Assembly: GCA_002451795.1 (NCBI GenBank)
Contig: DKDJ01000008.1
Span: 39,542 to 103,541, forward strand
Length of the DNA: 64,000 nt
Direction of reading: 5' to 3'
Origin: Bacteroidales bacterium UBA6851
GTDB taxonomy: Bacteria > Bacteroidota > Bacteroidia > Bacteroidales > UBA932
Made by a program: the position numbers and the translations under genes. The notes under the pieces were generated by a model. It did not search any database, was not told where the DNA came from, and saw nothing but the letters and a program-made list of their open reading frames with translations. Shown in pieces: positions 8,309-16,168 of this stretch (position 1 is the first letter of the stretch; each line of letters opens with the position of its first letter).

Positions 8309-8947
8309 TTATTTCCCGAACCATCTAGTCCAGGACACATACAATGTAAGTGGATGTACAGGAGATGAAACGCCACTCTCAATGTTTAGAACATCTGTCT
8401 TGCCATAGTCTTTTACTCCTATGGCAAGACTGCTTCTGCTTAATTCAAGGCCAAGAGATACGCTATAGCCTGCACAGAAGCCTCCTTTATAATGACAGGT
8501 TTCTAGTTCATACCCTGTACTCGCGTTGCCGGAACGAAAAGTGGTGGTACAGGTATTCACATAACTTCCCAACAACCTAAGCTCCGTAAAAAACGGAACC
8601 TCCCGAAAGGTGTCATAGAATTTAAAGCGCGGGCCAAGCCCGATAGAAGCCATATAAGTTCCGCCCCCGCGATGATGAAGATGCTCGGTATACCTATATT
8701 TCTCGTCTCTAGTCATGGAATAGTTGAACTCAACTCCACCGACAGCAGCTACAATACTGCCAAGATCATACCTATAATGTACGCCAGCGCACACACCGAT
8801 GCCAGCCCCAGTCCCGTCTGTCGTCTGAGTATCACTAAAACTTCCTTGAGGAAAGCCTAATTCCACGGATACGCCCACTTGCCCCCAGGACTGCTGTGCA
8901 AACAAAAAAGCGGCTGACAGCAAAGCCACAATTCGAGAAAACTTCAT
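8309..8947 (-). CDS. Outer-membrane beta-barrel protein, unknown function
   Basis: 212 aa. Signal peptide MKFSRIVALLSAAFLFAQQSWG, cleaved before QVGVSVELG. The mature chain alternates polar and hydrophobic residues in strands with aromatic ends (VHYRYDLGSIVAAVGGVEFNYSM, TYMASIGLGPRFKFYD, FFTELRLLGSYV, CAGYSVSLGLEL) and ends with LYVSWTRWFGK, close to the C-terminal aromatic signature recognised by BamA. Eight or so strands fit the length (OmpA/OmpX-like size). It has its own promoter (TATCTTTG, 8980-8973) and no operon partner. No ligand can be named. Confidence 0.75.
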   Translation of the reverse strand: MKFSRIVALLSAAFLFAQQSWGQVGVSVELGFPQGSFSDTQTTDGTGAGIGVCAGVHYRYDLGSIVAAVGGVEFNYSMTRDEKYRYTEHLHHRGGGTYMASIGLGPRFKFYDTFREVPFFTELRLLGSYVNTCTTTFRSGNASTGYELETCHYKGGFCAGYSVSLGLELSRSSLAIGVKDYGKTDVLNIESGVSSPVHPLTLYVSWTRWFGK

Positions 8948-8972
8948 ACTACCGAATGTACTGTAAAACTCT

Positions 8973-8980
8973 CAAAGATA
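8973..8980 (-). promoter_or_regulatory. -7 promoter box of the beta-barrel gene
   Basis: Minus strand TATCTTTG, an exact TAnnTTTG, 25 nt before the ATG at 8947. Confidence 0.55.
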
Positions 8981-8993
8981 CGATTATTTTTTA

Positions 8994-9001
8994 TATTTTT
9001 G
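8994..9001 (+). promoter_or_regulatory. -7 promoter box of the sialate O-acetylesterase gene
   Basis: TATTTTTG, an exact TAnnTTTG, ends only 4 nt before the ATG at 9006. Transcription would begin at or beside the start codon, so the mRNA would be leaderless. It overlaps the divergent promoter region of the barrel gene. Confidence 0.5.
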
Positions 9002-9005
9002 TCCC

Positions 9006-10922
9006 ATGAAAAAGACCACATTGATTCTTTGCCTTGTTCTCCCGATGCTTTTCGTGGGGAACCTTTCAGCGAAGGTCCGACTGCCGCAGATCATTTCTGA
9101 CTGTATGGTACTGCAGCGCGACCGTGAGCTGAAGATATGGGGATGGGCAAACCCAGGAGAAAAAGTAACTGTAAGATTCGACGGGCAGCACTTCTTTACC
9201 GAAGGCTCATCTGATGGCAGATGGGAAGTCACTTTACCCAAGCACGCCGCAGGAGGACCTTACCTTCTTGAAATAAATGAAATCATACTTCGAGATATTC
9301 TCGTGGGCGATGTTTGGCTATGTTCTGGACAGTCCAATCAGGAGACCCCTATAGAAAGACTTTTGATCAAGTATCCAGAAATCAATTTCTCCAACAATCA
9401 CAATATCCGCATGTACAAGACTCCTACCCAAAATACTCCGGGAGAAGTCAAAGATGATATTCCAGCAGGAGAGCGCTGGCATTCAGCCGTTGCTTCAGAC
9501 GTGATGAACTGGAAGGCTCTCGCCTATTGGTACGCAGTTCTCGCATACGAGCACACTGGTATTCCGCAGGGAGTGATTGTCTCAAGTCTTGGAGGATCAG
9601 CCATTGAAAGCTGGATTCCGGAAGAGAGGCTACTCACTTTTGAGACACAAGCCAAGCTAAAAGCAGCAGCCGAGAAAGCAGCCGCGGAAATGGCCGATGC
9701 AGGGGGAGGAAAATGGCAGAGCGAAACATGGGACGATAGCAATTGGAATACTATCAACAATCCTACTTACCTCACCGATGCCGGGATACAGCCAGGAATA
9801 GTAATATGGTACCGCAAGACCATTGATGTTCCTGAGTCCATGGCTGGAAGGCATGCAAAGATATACATGGGACGGCTTGTTGATGGGGATGAAGTCTATG
9901 TCAACGGTACATTAGTCGGCAGCACCGGCTATTTCGGGCCTCCAAGAAAATATGATATTCCGGCAGGTGTACTTCATAAAGGCAGGAATGTGGTGGCCGT
10001 AAGGTTAACAGCCAATGCCGAAGACGCAGGATTCGTACCAGACAAACCATACAAAATTGAAGGCGACGAGGCCACAATTGACCTTACTGGCGAGTGGAAA
10101 TACAAGATCGGGAAGAAGCGGACTGCATCAGGATTCCCTGGATTCGGACGAGGGCCACAGTTCTCTGGCGCCGGCTTGTATAACGGCATGATTGCCCCAC
10201 TGACAAACTACGTCTTCTCTGGTATGATATGGTACCAGGGAGAGAGCAATGCGGATCACGCAGATATTTATGACAAACAGCTTGAAGCTCTGATTGAAAG
10301 CTGGAGAGATGCATTCCATGATACGAATATGCCAGTAATGATATGCCAGCTTCCGAACTACATGAAGAAATACGACCATCCTGTGGATGAAGATTGGGCA
10401 AGGATGAGGGAAGCACAGCTGAAAGCCTATATGAATACTCCGTACACTTACCTCGCCACAAGTTATCATACTGGAGAATGGAATGACATTCACCCCCTCA
10501 ACAAGAAAGATCTGGCTGCAACCATATTGTTGGGCGCGCGCAAGCTCTGCTACGGAGAGAAGATTGATGCCATGGGGCCAGTATATCGCGAGATGAAGAT
10601 CGACGGATCGCGTATTATTCTGTACTTCGACGAAGCTCGCGGAGGGCTTAAAACCAGCGATGGCTGCAAACTCAGGCACTTTGCCATCGCAGGAGAAGAT
10701 GGGAAATTCGTATGGGCAGATGCCGTCATCAAAGGCTCGACAGTAATAGTCTCCAGTCCGGAGGTAAAACATCCTACAGCCGTACGCTATGGATGGGCCA
10801 ACAATCCGGAAGACGCCAATCTCTGCAATAAGGCAGGCATTCTCGCTTCCCCATTCAGAACTGACAATTATCCAAAATCAAATGAATCGAATATTATTAC
10901 TGATTTCGGGACTGGCGCTTAG
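9006..10922 (+). CDS. Sialate O-acetylesterase-type SGNH esterase (SASA domain)
   Basis: 638 aa. Signal peptide MKKTTLILCLVLPMLFVGNLSA. The SGNH nucleophile block is LVGDVWLCSGQSN (Ser near residue 110), followed by the second block around IPQGVIVSSLGGSAIESW, an inserted galactose-binding-like domain (about 235-360, WYRKTIDVPESMAGRHAKIYMGRLVDGDEVYVNG), and WYQGESNADHADIY. The Asp/His pair is in WNDIHPLNKKDL. Such proteins remove O-acetyl groups from sialic acid or from xylan/pectin, in the periplasm. The insertion domain is usual in Bacteroidota members. The serine hydrolase start codon lies 41 nt inside its 3' end, so the two are made together. Confidence 0.88.
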   Translation: MKKTTLILCLVLPMLFVGNLSAKVRLPQIISDCMVLQRDRELKIWGWANPGEKVTVRFDGQHFFTEGSSDGRWEVTLPKHAAGGPYLLEINEIILRDILVGDVWLCSGQSNQETPIERLLIKYPEINFSNNHNIRMYKTPTQNTPGEVKDDIPAGERWHSAVASDVMNWKALAYWYAVLAYEHTGIPQGVIVSSLGGSAIESWIPEERLLTFETQAKLKAAAEKAAAEMADAGGGKWQSETWDDSNWNTINNPTYLTDAGIQPGIVIWYRKTIDVPESMAGRHAKIYMGRLVDGDEVYVNGTLVGSTGYFGPPRKYDIPAGVLHKGRNVVAVRLTANAEDAGFVPDKPYKIEGDEATIDLTGEWKYKIGKKRTASGFPGFGRGPQFSGAGLYNGMIAPLTNYVFSGMIWYQGESNADHADIYDKQLEALIESWRDAFHDTNMPVMICQLPNYMKKYDHPVDEDWARMREAQLKAYMNTPYTYLATSYHTGEWNDIHPLNKKDLAATILLGARKLCYGEKIDAMGPVYREMKIDGSRIILYFDEARGGLKTSDGCKLRHFAIAGEDGKFVWADAVIKGSTVIVSSPEVKHPTAVRYGWANNPEDANLCNKAGILASPFRTDNYPKSNESNIITDFGTGA

Positions 10923-12396
10923 CATTAGCGCCAATGCCCAGACCTGCTGGAACGATGGACTCCAGCGAAGCACACCGGAGGAACAAGGAGTCAAGAGCGA
11001 GGCTATCGCAAACGTATTCAAGGCGCTTGACGAAGGTGGTTACAATGTGCACTCCCTGATGATTCTTCGCCACGGGAAGGTTATTGCCGAGCATTGGTGG
11101 TATCCTTATGCACCGGAGTACCAGCACGCCATGTATTCAGCAACCAAAACTTTCACTGCAGTAGCAGTGGGCATGGCAGTAGATGAAGGGCTGCTCCAAA
11201 TCAGCGACAAGGTAATGGATTTCTTCCCGGATCTGCTTCCGGAGAAGCTTCCAGAAGGACTGGAGGAACTTACTGTCGAGCATCTGCTCACCATGTCATG
11301 CGGACACGCGAGCACTTCCTATCCGGGCTCAGGAGAAAGTCAGGTAAGATCATTTCTCGCCACCCCTTTCGCCCATAAGCCTGGCACTTCATTCGCTTAT
11401 GATATTACTTGCTCCCACATGCTTTCACATATTATGTTCAGAGTCACCAGCATGGACCTGCTCGACTATCTTCAGCCACGGTTCTTCGACAAACTCGGCA
11501 TAAAGGATGTCATCTGGGAAATGGATCTTGACGGACGCAACATGGGCAACGGAGGTTCCCATATGAGGACATCCGACCTCGCGAAACTCGGCCTTTTCCT
11601 CAACGCAGGGGGCAAGTGGAATGGAGAGCAGTTGGTAAGCGCAGAGTGGGTAAAGGCCATGACCACCCCACATATTTTCCAACATCCAGAAAGGAGCGAG
11701 GATGAGAACACCAAAGACGATGGAGGACAGGGCTACGGATACCAGACATGGATGGGTAGGCATGGCTCATACAGAGCCATTGGAGGCTCCAACCAGCTAG
11801 CACTTGTCATTCCTGACAGTGACATCGTGATAGCATCCCATGGAGAAATTCGCGATGAGGCCGGATTCAATAGCATCATGTACACCCTTATCGATGCATG
11901 CTCCGACAAGAAGCTCAAGAAAAGTAAGGCTGACCTATCTGCCCAGATTGAAGGATACAAGCTTGCCAAGCCTCTACCTTCCACGACCTGTATCATCACA
12001 TCCAAGACACTTAGGTACAAGATGTTCCACAATGAATATGGCATCAGCGACCTTGCCCTACGTTTCGATGCAGAAGGCAATTGCATGCTCACCATCGAAG
12101 AAGCTGCTGCTATCCACAACATCCCATTCGGAATATTCGACTGGAAAATGGGAATGACCGATAGGAGGAATCCGTTCCAGGGCATGGTCTACGCCAATAC
12201 CATGAGTACAACTCCTGCACGCACTGCGGGCATCTGCTCATGGACCAGCACATCGGAACTCAAGACTTTCTATCTATCGATGTTCAATGTGGGTACGGTA
12301 GAGAATTTCATCTTCAACTTCGACGGGGATTCTATTGCTTTTACCATCAAAGGACGAACAAAGGATATTGTGCTCCGTGGCACAAGACAGAAATAG
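10882..12396 (+). CDS. Secreted serine hydrolase of the beta-lactamase class C fold
   Basis: 504 aa from the ATG at 10882, where a signal peptide begins (MNRILLLISGLALSISANAQ); the longer frame from 10789 lies in the esterase gene. The catalytic SxxK is SATK (about residue 92), the tyrosine block is YDITCSHML (YxT instead of the YxN of true beta-lactamases), and HGSYRAIGGSNQLALVIPDSD is the third motif. A ~140-residue C-terminal extension has no recognisable motif. Family members are esterases, DD-peptidases or amidases; the place behind an O-acetylesterase with a 41-nt overlap suggests an esterase working on the same acylated glycan. Substrate unproven. Confidence 0.82.
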   Translation: MNRILLLISGLALSISANAQTCWNDGLQRSTPEEQGVKSEAIANVFKALDEGGYNVHSLMILRHGKVIAEHWWYPYAPEYQHAMYSATKTFTAVAVGMAVDEGLLQISDKVMDFFPDLLPEKLPEGLEELTVEHLLTMSCGHASTSYPGSGESQVRSFLATPFAHKPGTSFAYDITCSHMLSHIMFRVTSMDLLDYLQPRFFDKLGIKDVIWEMDLDGRNMGNGGSHMRTSDLAKLGLFLNAGGKWNGEQLVSAEWVKAMTTPHIFQHPERSEDENTKDDGGQGYGYQTWMGRHGSYRAIGGSNQLALVIPDSDIVIASHGEIRDEAGFNSIMYTLIDACSDKKLKKSKADLSAQIEGYKLAKPLPSTTCIITSKTLRYKMFHNEYGISDLALRFDAEGNCMLTIEEAAAIHNIPFGIFDWKMGMTDRRNPFQGMVYANTMSTTPARTAGICSWTSTSELKTFYLSMFNVGTVENFIFNFDGDSIAFTIKGRTKDIVLRGTRQK

Positions 12397-12421
12397 GATA
12401 ATAGTTCCATACTGACATATT

Positions 12422-12452
12422 GACAGTGCCCACTTTTGAGGCACTGTCTTTG
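12422..12452 (+). terminator. Probable intrinsic terminator after the serine hydrolase
   Basis: GACAGTGCC (12422-12430) and GGCACTGTC (12440-12448) form a perfect 9-bp stem with a 9-nt loop. Only a short T-rich tail (TTTGT) follows. Confidence 0.6.
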
Positions 12453-12495
12453 TATTATGCTGATTATACACTAATTAACCACTAACACAAAGAGT

Positions 12496-13029
12496 ATGGA
12501 ACACATTTCAAAGAAGTTGGCAGTGATTGCCGCATCGGTATCGCTTCCTTTGTGCTTACATGCAGGTGTAGTTGAAAACACTCCCGTTGCTTCTCTTAAA
12601 CTTTCAAGATTCCTTGGTACCTGGTACGAAATTGCAAGATTCGACCATTCTTTTGAAAGAGGGATGGATCACGTGACGGCAGAATATGTGCTTCGCGATG
12701 ATGGGAAAATTGATGTTCTGAATTCAGGTATGAAAAACGGAAAGCACAAGACTGCTAAAGGTAAAGCAAAGCAGCCAGATCCGACAAATGAGCCAGCGCT
12801 CCTGAAAGTATCCTTCTTTCTCTTCTTTTATTCCGACTATAGAGTCCTCATGATAGATGATGACTATAGCGTAGCTCTGGTGGGAAGTTCGTCGGACAAA
12901 TACCTATGGATTCTTTCAAGGACGCCCGACCTCCCAGAGAATATAAGACAGTCAGTGCTCACAGAAGCTCGTAGAAGGGGATATGATGTCTCCAGACTAA
13001 TTTGGGTCGATCAGGATAGGCACTATTGA
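12496..13029 (+). CDS. Lipocalin family protein (Blc-like)
   Basis: 177 aa. Signal sequence MEHISKKLAVIAASVSLPLCLHA, then the lipocalin fold: the first conserved block is FLGTWYEIARFDHSFERG (GxWYEIAR, about 36-53), the second RVLMIDDDYSVALVGSSSDKYLWILSRTP (about 115-145), and the last NIRQSVLTEARRRGYDVSRLIWVDQ. Blc-type lipocalins bind lysophospholipids or fatty acids and help maintain the outer membrane. The Cys in SLPLCLHA does not make a good lipobox, so a soluble periplasmic form is more likely than the anchored form known from E. coli. It is flanked by a terminator upstream and its own stop 15 nt before the M16 promoter. Confidence 0.88.
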   Translation: MEHISKKLAVIAASVSLPLCLHAGVVENTPVASLKLSRFLGTWYEIARFDHSFERGMDHVTAEYVLRDDGKIDVLNSGMKNGKHKTAKGKAKQPDPTNEPALLKVSFFLFFYSDYRVLMIDDDYSVALVGSSSDKYLWILSRTPDLPENIRQSVLTEARRRGYDVSRLIWVDQDRHY

Positions 13030-13044
13030 CGGTGCAACCTATTG

Positions 13045-13075
13045 TTGCATATTTACTTATAAATTCGTACTTTTG
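13045..13075 (+). promoter_or_regulatory. Promoter of the M16 peptidase gene
   Basis: TTG (13045-13047), 20 nt, then TACTTTTG (13068-13075): a full Bacteroidales -33/-7 promoter. Start is expected near 13081, giving a leader of about 65 nt. The -33 element overlaps the short inverted repeat TGCAAC/GTTGCA (13033-13049). Confidence 0.65.
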
Positions 13076-13084
13076 GCGCTTGGT

Positions 13085-13114
13085 CCATGGAGTATGATTA
13101 CCAGTGCTCCATGG
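13085..13114 (+). promoter_or_regulatory. Leader stem-loop of the M16 mRNA
   Basis: CCATGGAG (13085-13092) and CTCCATGG (13107-13114) are perfect inverted arms around a 14-nt loop, just after the predicted transcription start and 33 nt before the ATG. Its position suggests an mRNA-stabilising 5' hairpin or a regulatory leader. Confidence 0.45.
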
Positions 13115-13146
13115 CCTGGTTAGAAAAGTTGTTATTTATAAATAAT

Positions 13147-16056
13147 ATGAAACGTTTAACAAGGATTATGGCACTTGTGGGGGTTCTCCTCACAGTGCTT
13201 TCCTGCGGTGGTCGCAAGTACGAGACCGTAAAGAACGATCCGCAGGACACCAAGATTTATACTCTTGGTAACGGACTCAAAGTCTATATGTCCGTCAATA
13301 AGGAGACTCCACGTATCCAGACTTACATCGCAGTCAAAGTCGGTAGCAAGAACGATCCGTCTGAGACCACAGGACTCGCACACTATTTCGAGCACCTCAT
13401 GTTCAAGGGGACAGAGCAGTTCGGTACTACAGACTATGCAGCCGAAAAGCCTATGCTCGATGAGATTGAAGCCTTGTTCGAGCAGTATCGTGCCACAGAG
13501 GATGAGGCACAGCGTCTTGCTATCTACCACAGGATAGACTCTGTCAGCTATGAAGCTTCCAAATTGGCTATTCCTAATGAATATGACAAACTGATGTCTC
13601 TGATTGGCGCAAAAGGGACCAACGCATGGACCTCATGCGATGAGACCGTGTACCAGGAGGACATCCCTTCCAATCAGATTGACAACTGGGCGCGTATCCA
13701 GGCAGACAGATTCCGCCACAACGTCATCCGTGGATTCCACACCGAACTTGAGACCATTTACGAGGAGAAAAACATGTCTCTTACCAAAGACAACAATAAA
13801 ATGTATGAGACCCTCCTCGCAACCCTCTATCCTAACCATCCTTACGGACAGCAGACGACTCTCGGAAGCCAAGACCACCTTAAGAACCCTTCTATCACCA
13901 ACGTTAAGAAGTACCATGATGAGTATTACGTTCCTAACAATATAGCCATCTGCGTATCCGGTGACTTCGACCCTGATGAAATGGTTGCGGCAATAGAGAA
14001 ATATTTCGGAGATTGGCAGCCGAATCCATCAGTTCCGAAACTGGATATAAAGCCGGAAAAGCCTATCGAAAAGCCTATCGTTAAAGATGTTTACGGACTC
14101 GAATCAGAGTACATGTATATGGCATGGAGGCTTCCTGGCAATGCTGATCTCAAGACAGCCGCCGTATCAGAAATAGCCCAGAGCATACTTTATAATGGTT
14201 CATGTGGTCTCATGGATCTTGATATCAATCAGCAGCAGAAGGCCATGATGTTAGGAGCGTCCTCACTTGGCATGGCCGATTACGGTGGGTTTATCGTAAT
14301 CGGATACCCTAAGGAGGGACAGAAACTTGAAGAGCTCTCCGCACTTGCCCTCGAAGAGATATCCAAGCTCAAAAGCGGCGACTTTGATGATGAACTCATT
14401 GCAGCCACCATTAACAACATCAAGCTCAGCAACATGCGCTCACTTGAGAACAACAGTTCTAGAGCCCGCAGATACGTAGACGCCTTCATCAATGGAGTGG
14501 ACTGGAAAGACGCTGCGGCAGAACTCGATAGGCTTGAGGCTGTAACAAAGGAAGATGTCGTGAAGTTCGCCAACGAGTACCTCGGAGAGAACAACTATGC
14601 CGTACTCTACAAACGTATCGGTGAGGATAAGACCGTCAAGAAGATTTCCGCTCCTAAGATTACCCCTATAGTTTCCAACCGTGATGCGGTCAGCGATTTC
14701 GTAAAGGAAATCCAGGACACAAAGGTCAAGCCTATAGAACCAGTATTCATTGACTTCTCCAATGATATGGCCAAATTTGAACTCCAGAAAGGAGCAGAAG
14801 TACTCTACAAAAAAAATACTCTCAACGATATCTTCACGGTAGAATTTAGGTACAACTACGGTTATGCCGACAACCCGGCACTCTACTACGCATCAGACTA
14901 CGCTGACTTCCTTGGTACTGAATCCATGACTAAAGAAGACTTCGCTTTCAAGATGTACGAACTAGGATGCAATTACTCTTTCGGTTCAGATAAGTACTCA
15001 AGCATTGTACGTATTAGCGGACTTAGCGAGAATATGGAAGAAGCTATCAAACTCTATGAAGATGTGCTTCTCAATGCCGTAGGAGATGACGAAATCCTTG
15101 CCAACCTCAAGAGCGACATTATCAAGAATCGCGCAAACAGCAAGAAGAATCAGTCAAGTTGTTTCTCAGCTCTCCAGAAATACCTATTTTGGGGTCCGGA
15201 ATATATCAAGAAAAGTGTGCTGAGCAACGACACCATCAAAGCATTCACGTCAGATGAGATACTTTCAGCCATCAAGGATGTACTCTCAAAAGGCCACGAA
15301 ATTTTATACTACGGACCTATGGGAGCAGGAGATCTTGAATCCGTCCTTAGAAATAGTCATCACATGACTGAAGGTGCAGAGATTCTTCCGGAGAGGCACG
15401 ATGAGGTTCTGAAGACAGATGAGAGTAAGGTATTCCTCGCTCAATACGATGCCAAACAGTTATACTATCTGCAGTTCTCTAATCGTGGCGAGACTTTTGA
15501 TCCGTTTGAAGCAGCCGGAATCAATATGTATAACGAATACTTCGGAGGCGGCATGAATGCCATCGTATTCCAGGAGATGCGTGAAGCACGCGGACTCGCA
15601 TATTCCGCATCCGCAAGCCTCTCAACCCCAAGTTATGCAACAGATGACTCATACGAATACATAGCTGTTATCGCCACCCAAAACGACAAGATGCGCAGTG
15701 CTATTGAAGCCTTTGATGAGATCATCAACAACATGCCAGAGTCAGAAGCAGCATTCCAAGTTGCCAAGGAAGCGATAATCGGTAGGATGAGGACTAATCG
15801 TACCACTGGTATGAACGTGCTCAGGCTCTACCAGAGTTGTCGCAGACTCGGTCTTGATGAGCCGATGAGCAAACAAGTTTTCAACGACCTCCAGAAACTT
15901 GAAATGGAAGATGTTGTAAAGGTTCAGCAGAAGTGGGTCAAGGGGCGCACCTACCAGTATGCAATCCTTGGTGATATAAAGGATCTTGACACCAAGTACC
16001 TCGCTACTTTAGGGCCTGTCAAAGAACTTTCTCTTGAAGAGATCTTCGGATACTAA
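13147..16056 (+). CDS. M16 family zinc metallopeptidase lipoprotein (pitrilysin/insulinase-like)
   Basis: 969 aa from the ATG at 13147; an in-frame ATG at 13087 would put non-signal sequence before the lipoprotein signal MKRLTRIMALVGVLLTVLSC (Cys20). The inverted zinc motif HxxEH is HYFEH at 79-83, with the distal Glu in the ELETIYEEKNM block about 75 residues later. The protein carries both homologous halves: an active N-terminal pair of domains and a C-terminal pair from about residue 540 with the R/Y element GGGMNAIVFQEMREARGLAYSASAS. It degrades short peptides in the periplasm. Single-gene unit with its own promoter and terminator. Length is normal for two-module Bacteroidota M16 proteins. 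Confidence 0.93.
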   Translation: MKRLTRIMALVGVLLTVLSCGGRKYETVKNDPQDTKIYTLGNGLKVYMSVNKETPRIQTYIAVKVGSKNDPSETTGLAHYFEHLMFKGTEQFGTTDYAAEKPMLDEIEALFEQYRATEDEAQRLAIYHRIDSVSYEASKLAIPNEYDKLMSLIGAKGTNAWTSCDETVYQEDIPSNQIDNWARIQADRFRHNVIRGFHTELETIYEEKNMSLTKDNNKMYETLLATLYPNHPYGQQTTLGSQDHLKNPSITNVKKYHDEYYVPNNIAICVSGDFDPDEMVAAIEKYFGDWQPNPSVPKLDIKPEKPIEKPIVKDVYGLESEYMYMAWRLPGNADLKTAAVSEIAQSILYNGSCGLMDLDINQQQKAMMLGASSLGMADYGGFIVIGYPKEGQKLEELSALALEEISKLKSGDFDDELIAATINNIKLSNMRSLENNSSRARRYVDAFINGVDWKDAAAELDRLEAVTKEDVVKFANEYLGENNYAVLYKRIGEDKTVKKISAPKITPIVSNRDAVSDFVKEIQDTKVKPIEPVFIDFSNDMAKFELQKGAEVLYKKNTLNDIFTVEFRYNYGYADNPALYYASDYADFLGTESMTKEDFAFKMYELGCNYSFGSDKYSSIVRISGLSENMEEAIKLYEDVLLNAVGDDEILANLKSDIIKNRANSKKNQSSCFSALQKYLFWGPEYIKKSVLSNDTIKAFTSDEILSAIKDVLSKGHEILYYGPMGAGDLESVLRNSHHMTEGAEILPERHDEVLKTDESKVFLAQYDAKQLYYLQFSNRGETFDPFEAAGINMYNEYFGGGMNAIVFQEMREARGLAYSASASLSTPSYATDDSYEYIAVIATQNDKMRSAIEAFDEIINNMPESEAAFQVAKEAIIGRMRTNRTTGMNVLRLYQSCRRLGLDEPMSKQVFNDLQKLEMEDVVKVQQKWVKGRTYQYAILGDIKDLDTKYLATLGPVKELSLEEIFGY

Positions 16057-16092
16057 CATAACTGTCCTGCAAAATGGCAGGATAGCATAAGC

Positions 16093-16140
16093 AAAGGAGG
16101 TGACTAAAAGTCAAAGAACTGATAGCCACCTCCTTTTTTT
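16093..16140 (+). terminator. Intrinsic terminator after the M16 gene
   Basis: AAAGGAGGTG (from 16093) pairs with CACCTCCTTT before a run of seven T. The A-rich start lets it also serve the convergent permease gene ending at 16169. Confidence 0.75.
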
Positions 16141-16168
16141 GCAGAATCCCCCCTCGTGACCAGAATCA

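Noticed and set aside
13087..13146. Extended start for the M16 gene
   Set aside because: It would place a non-signal segment, and the leader hairpin, ahead of the clear lipoprotein signal at 13147.
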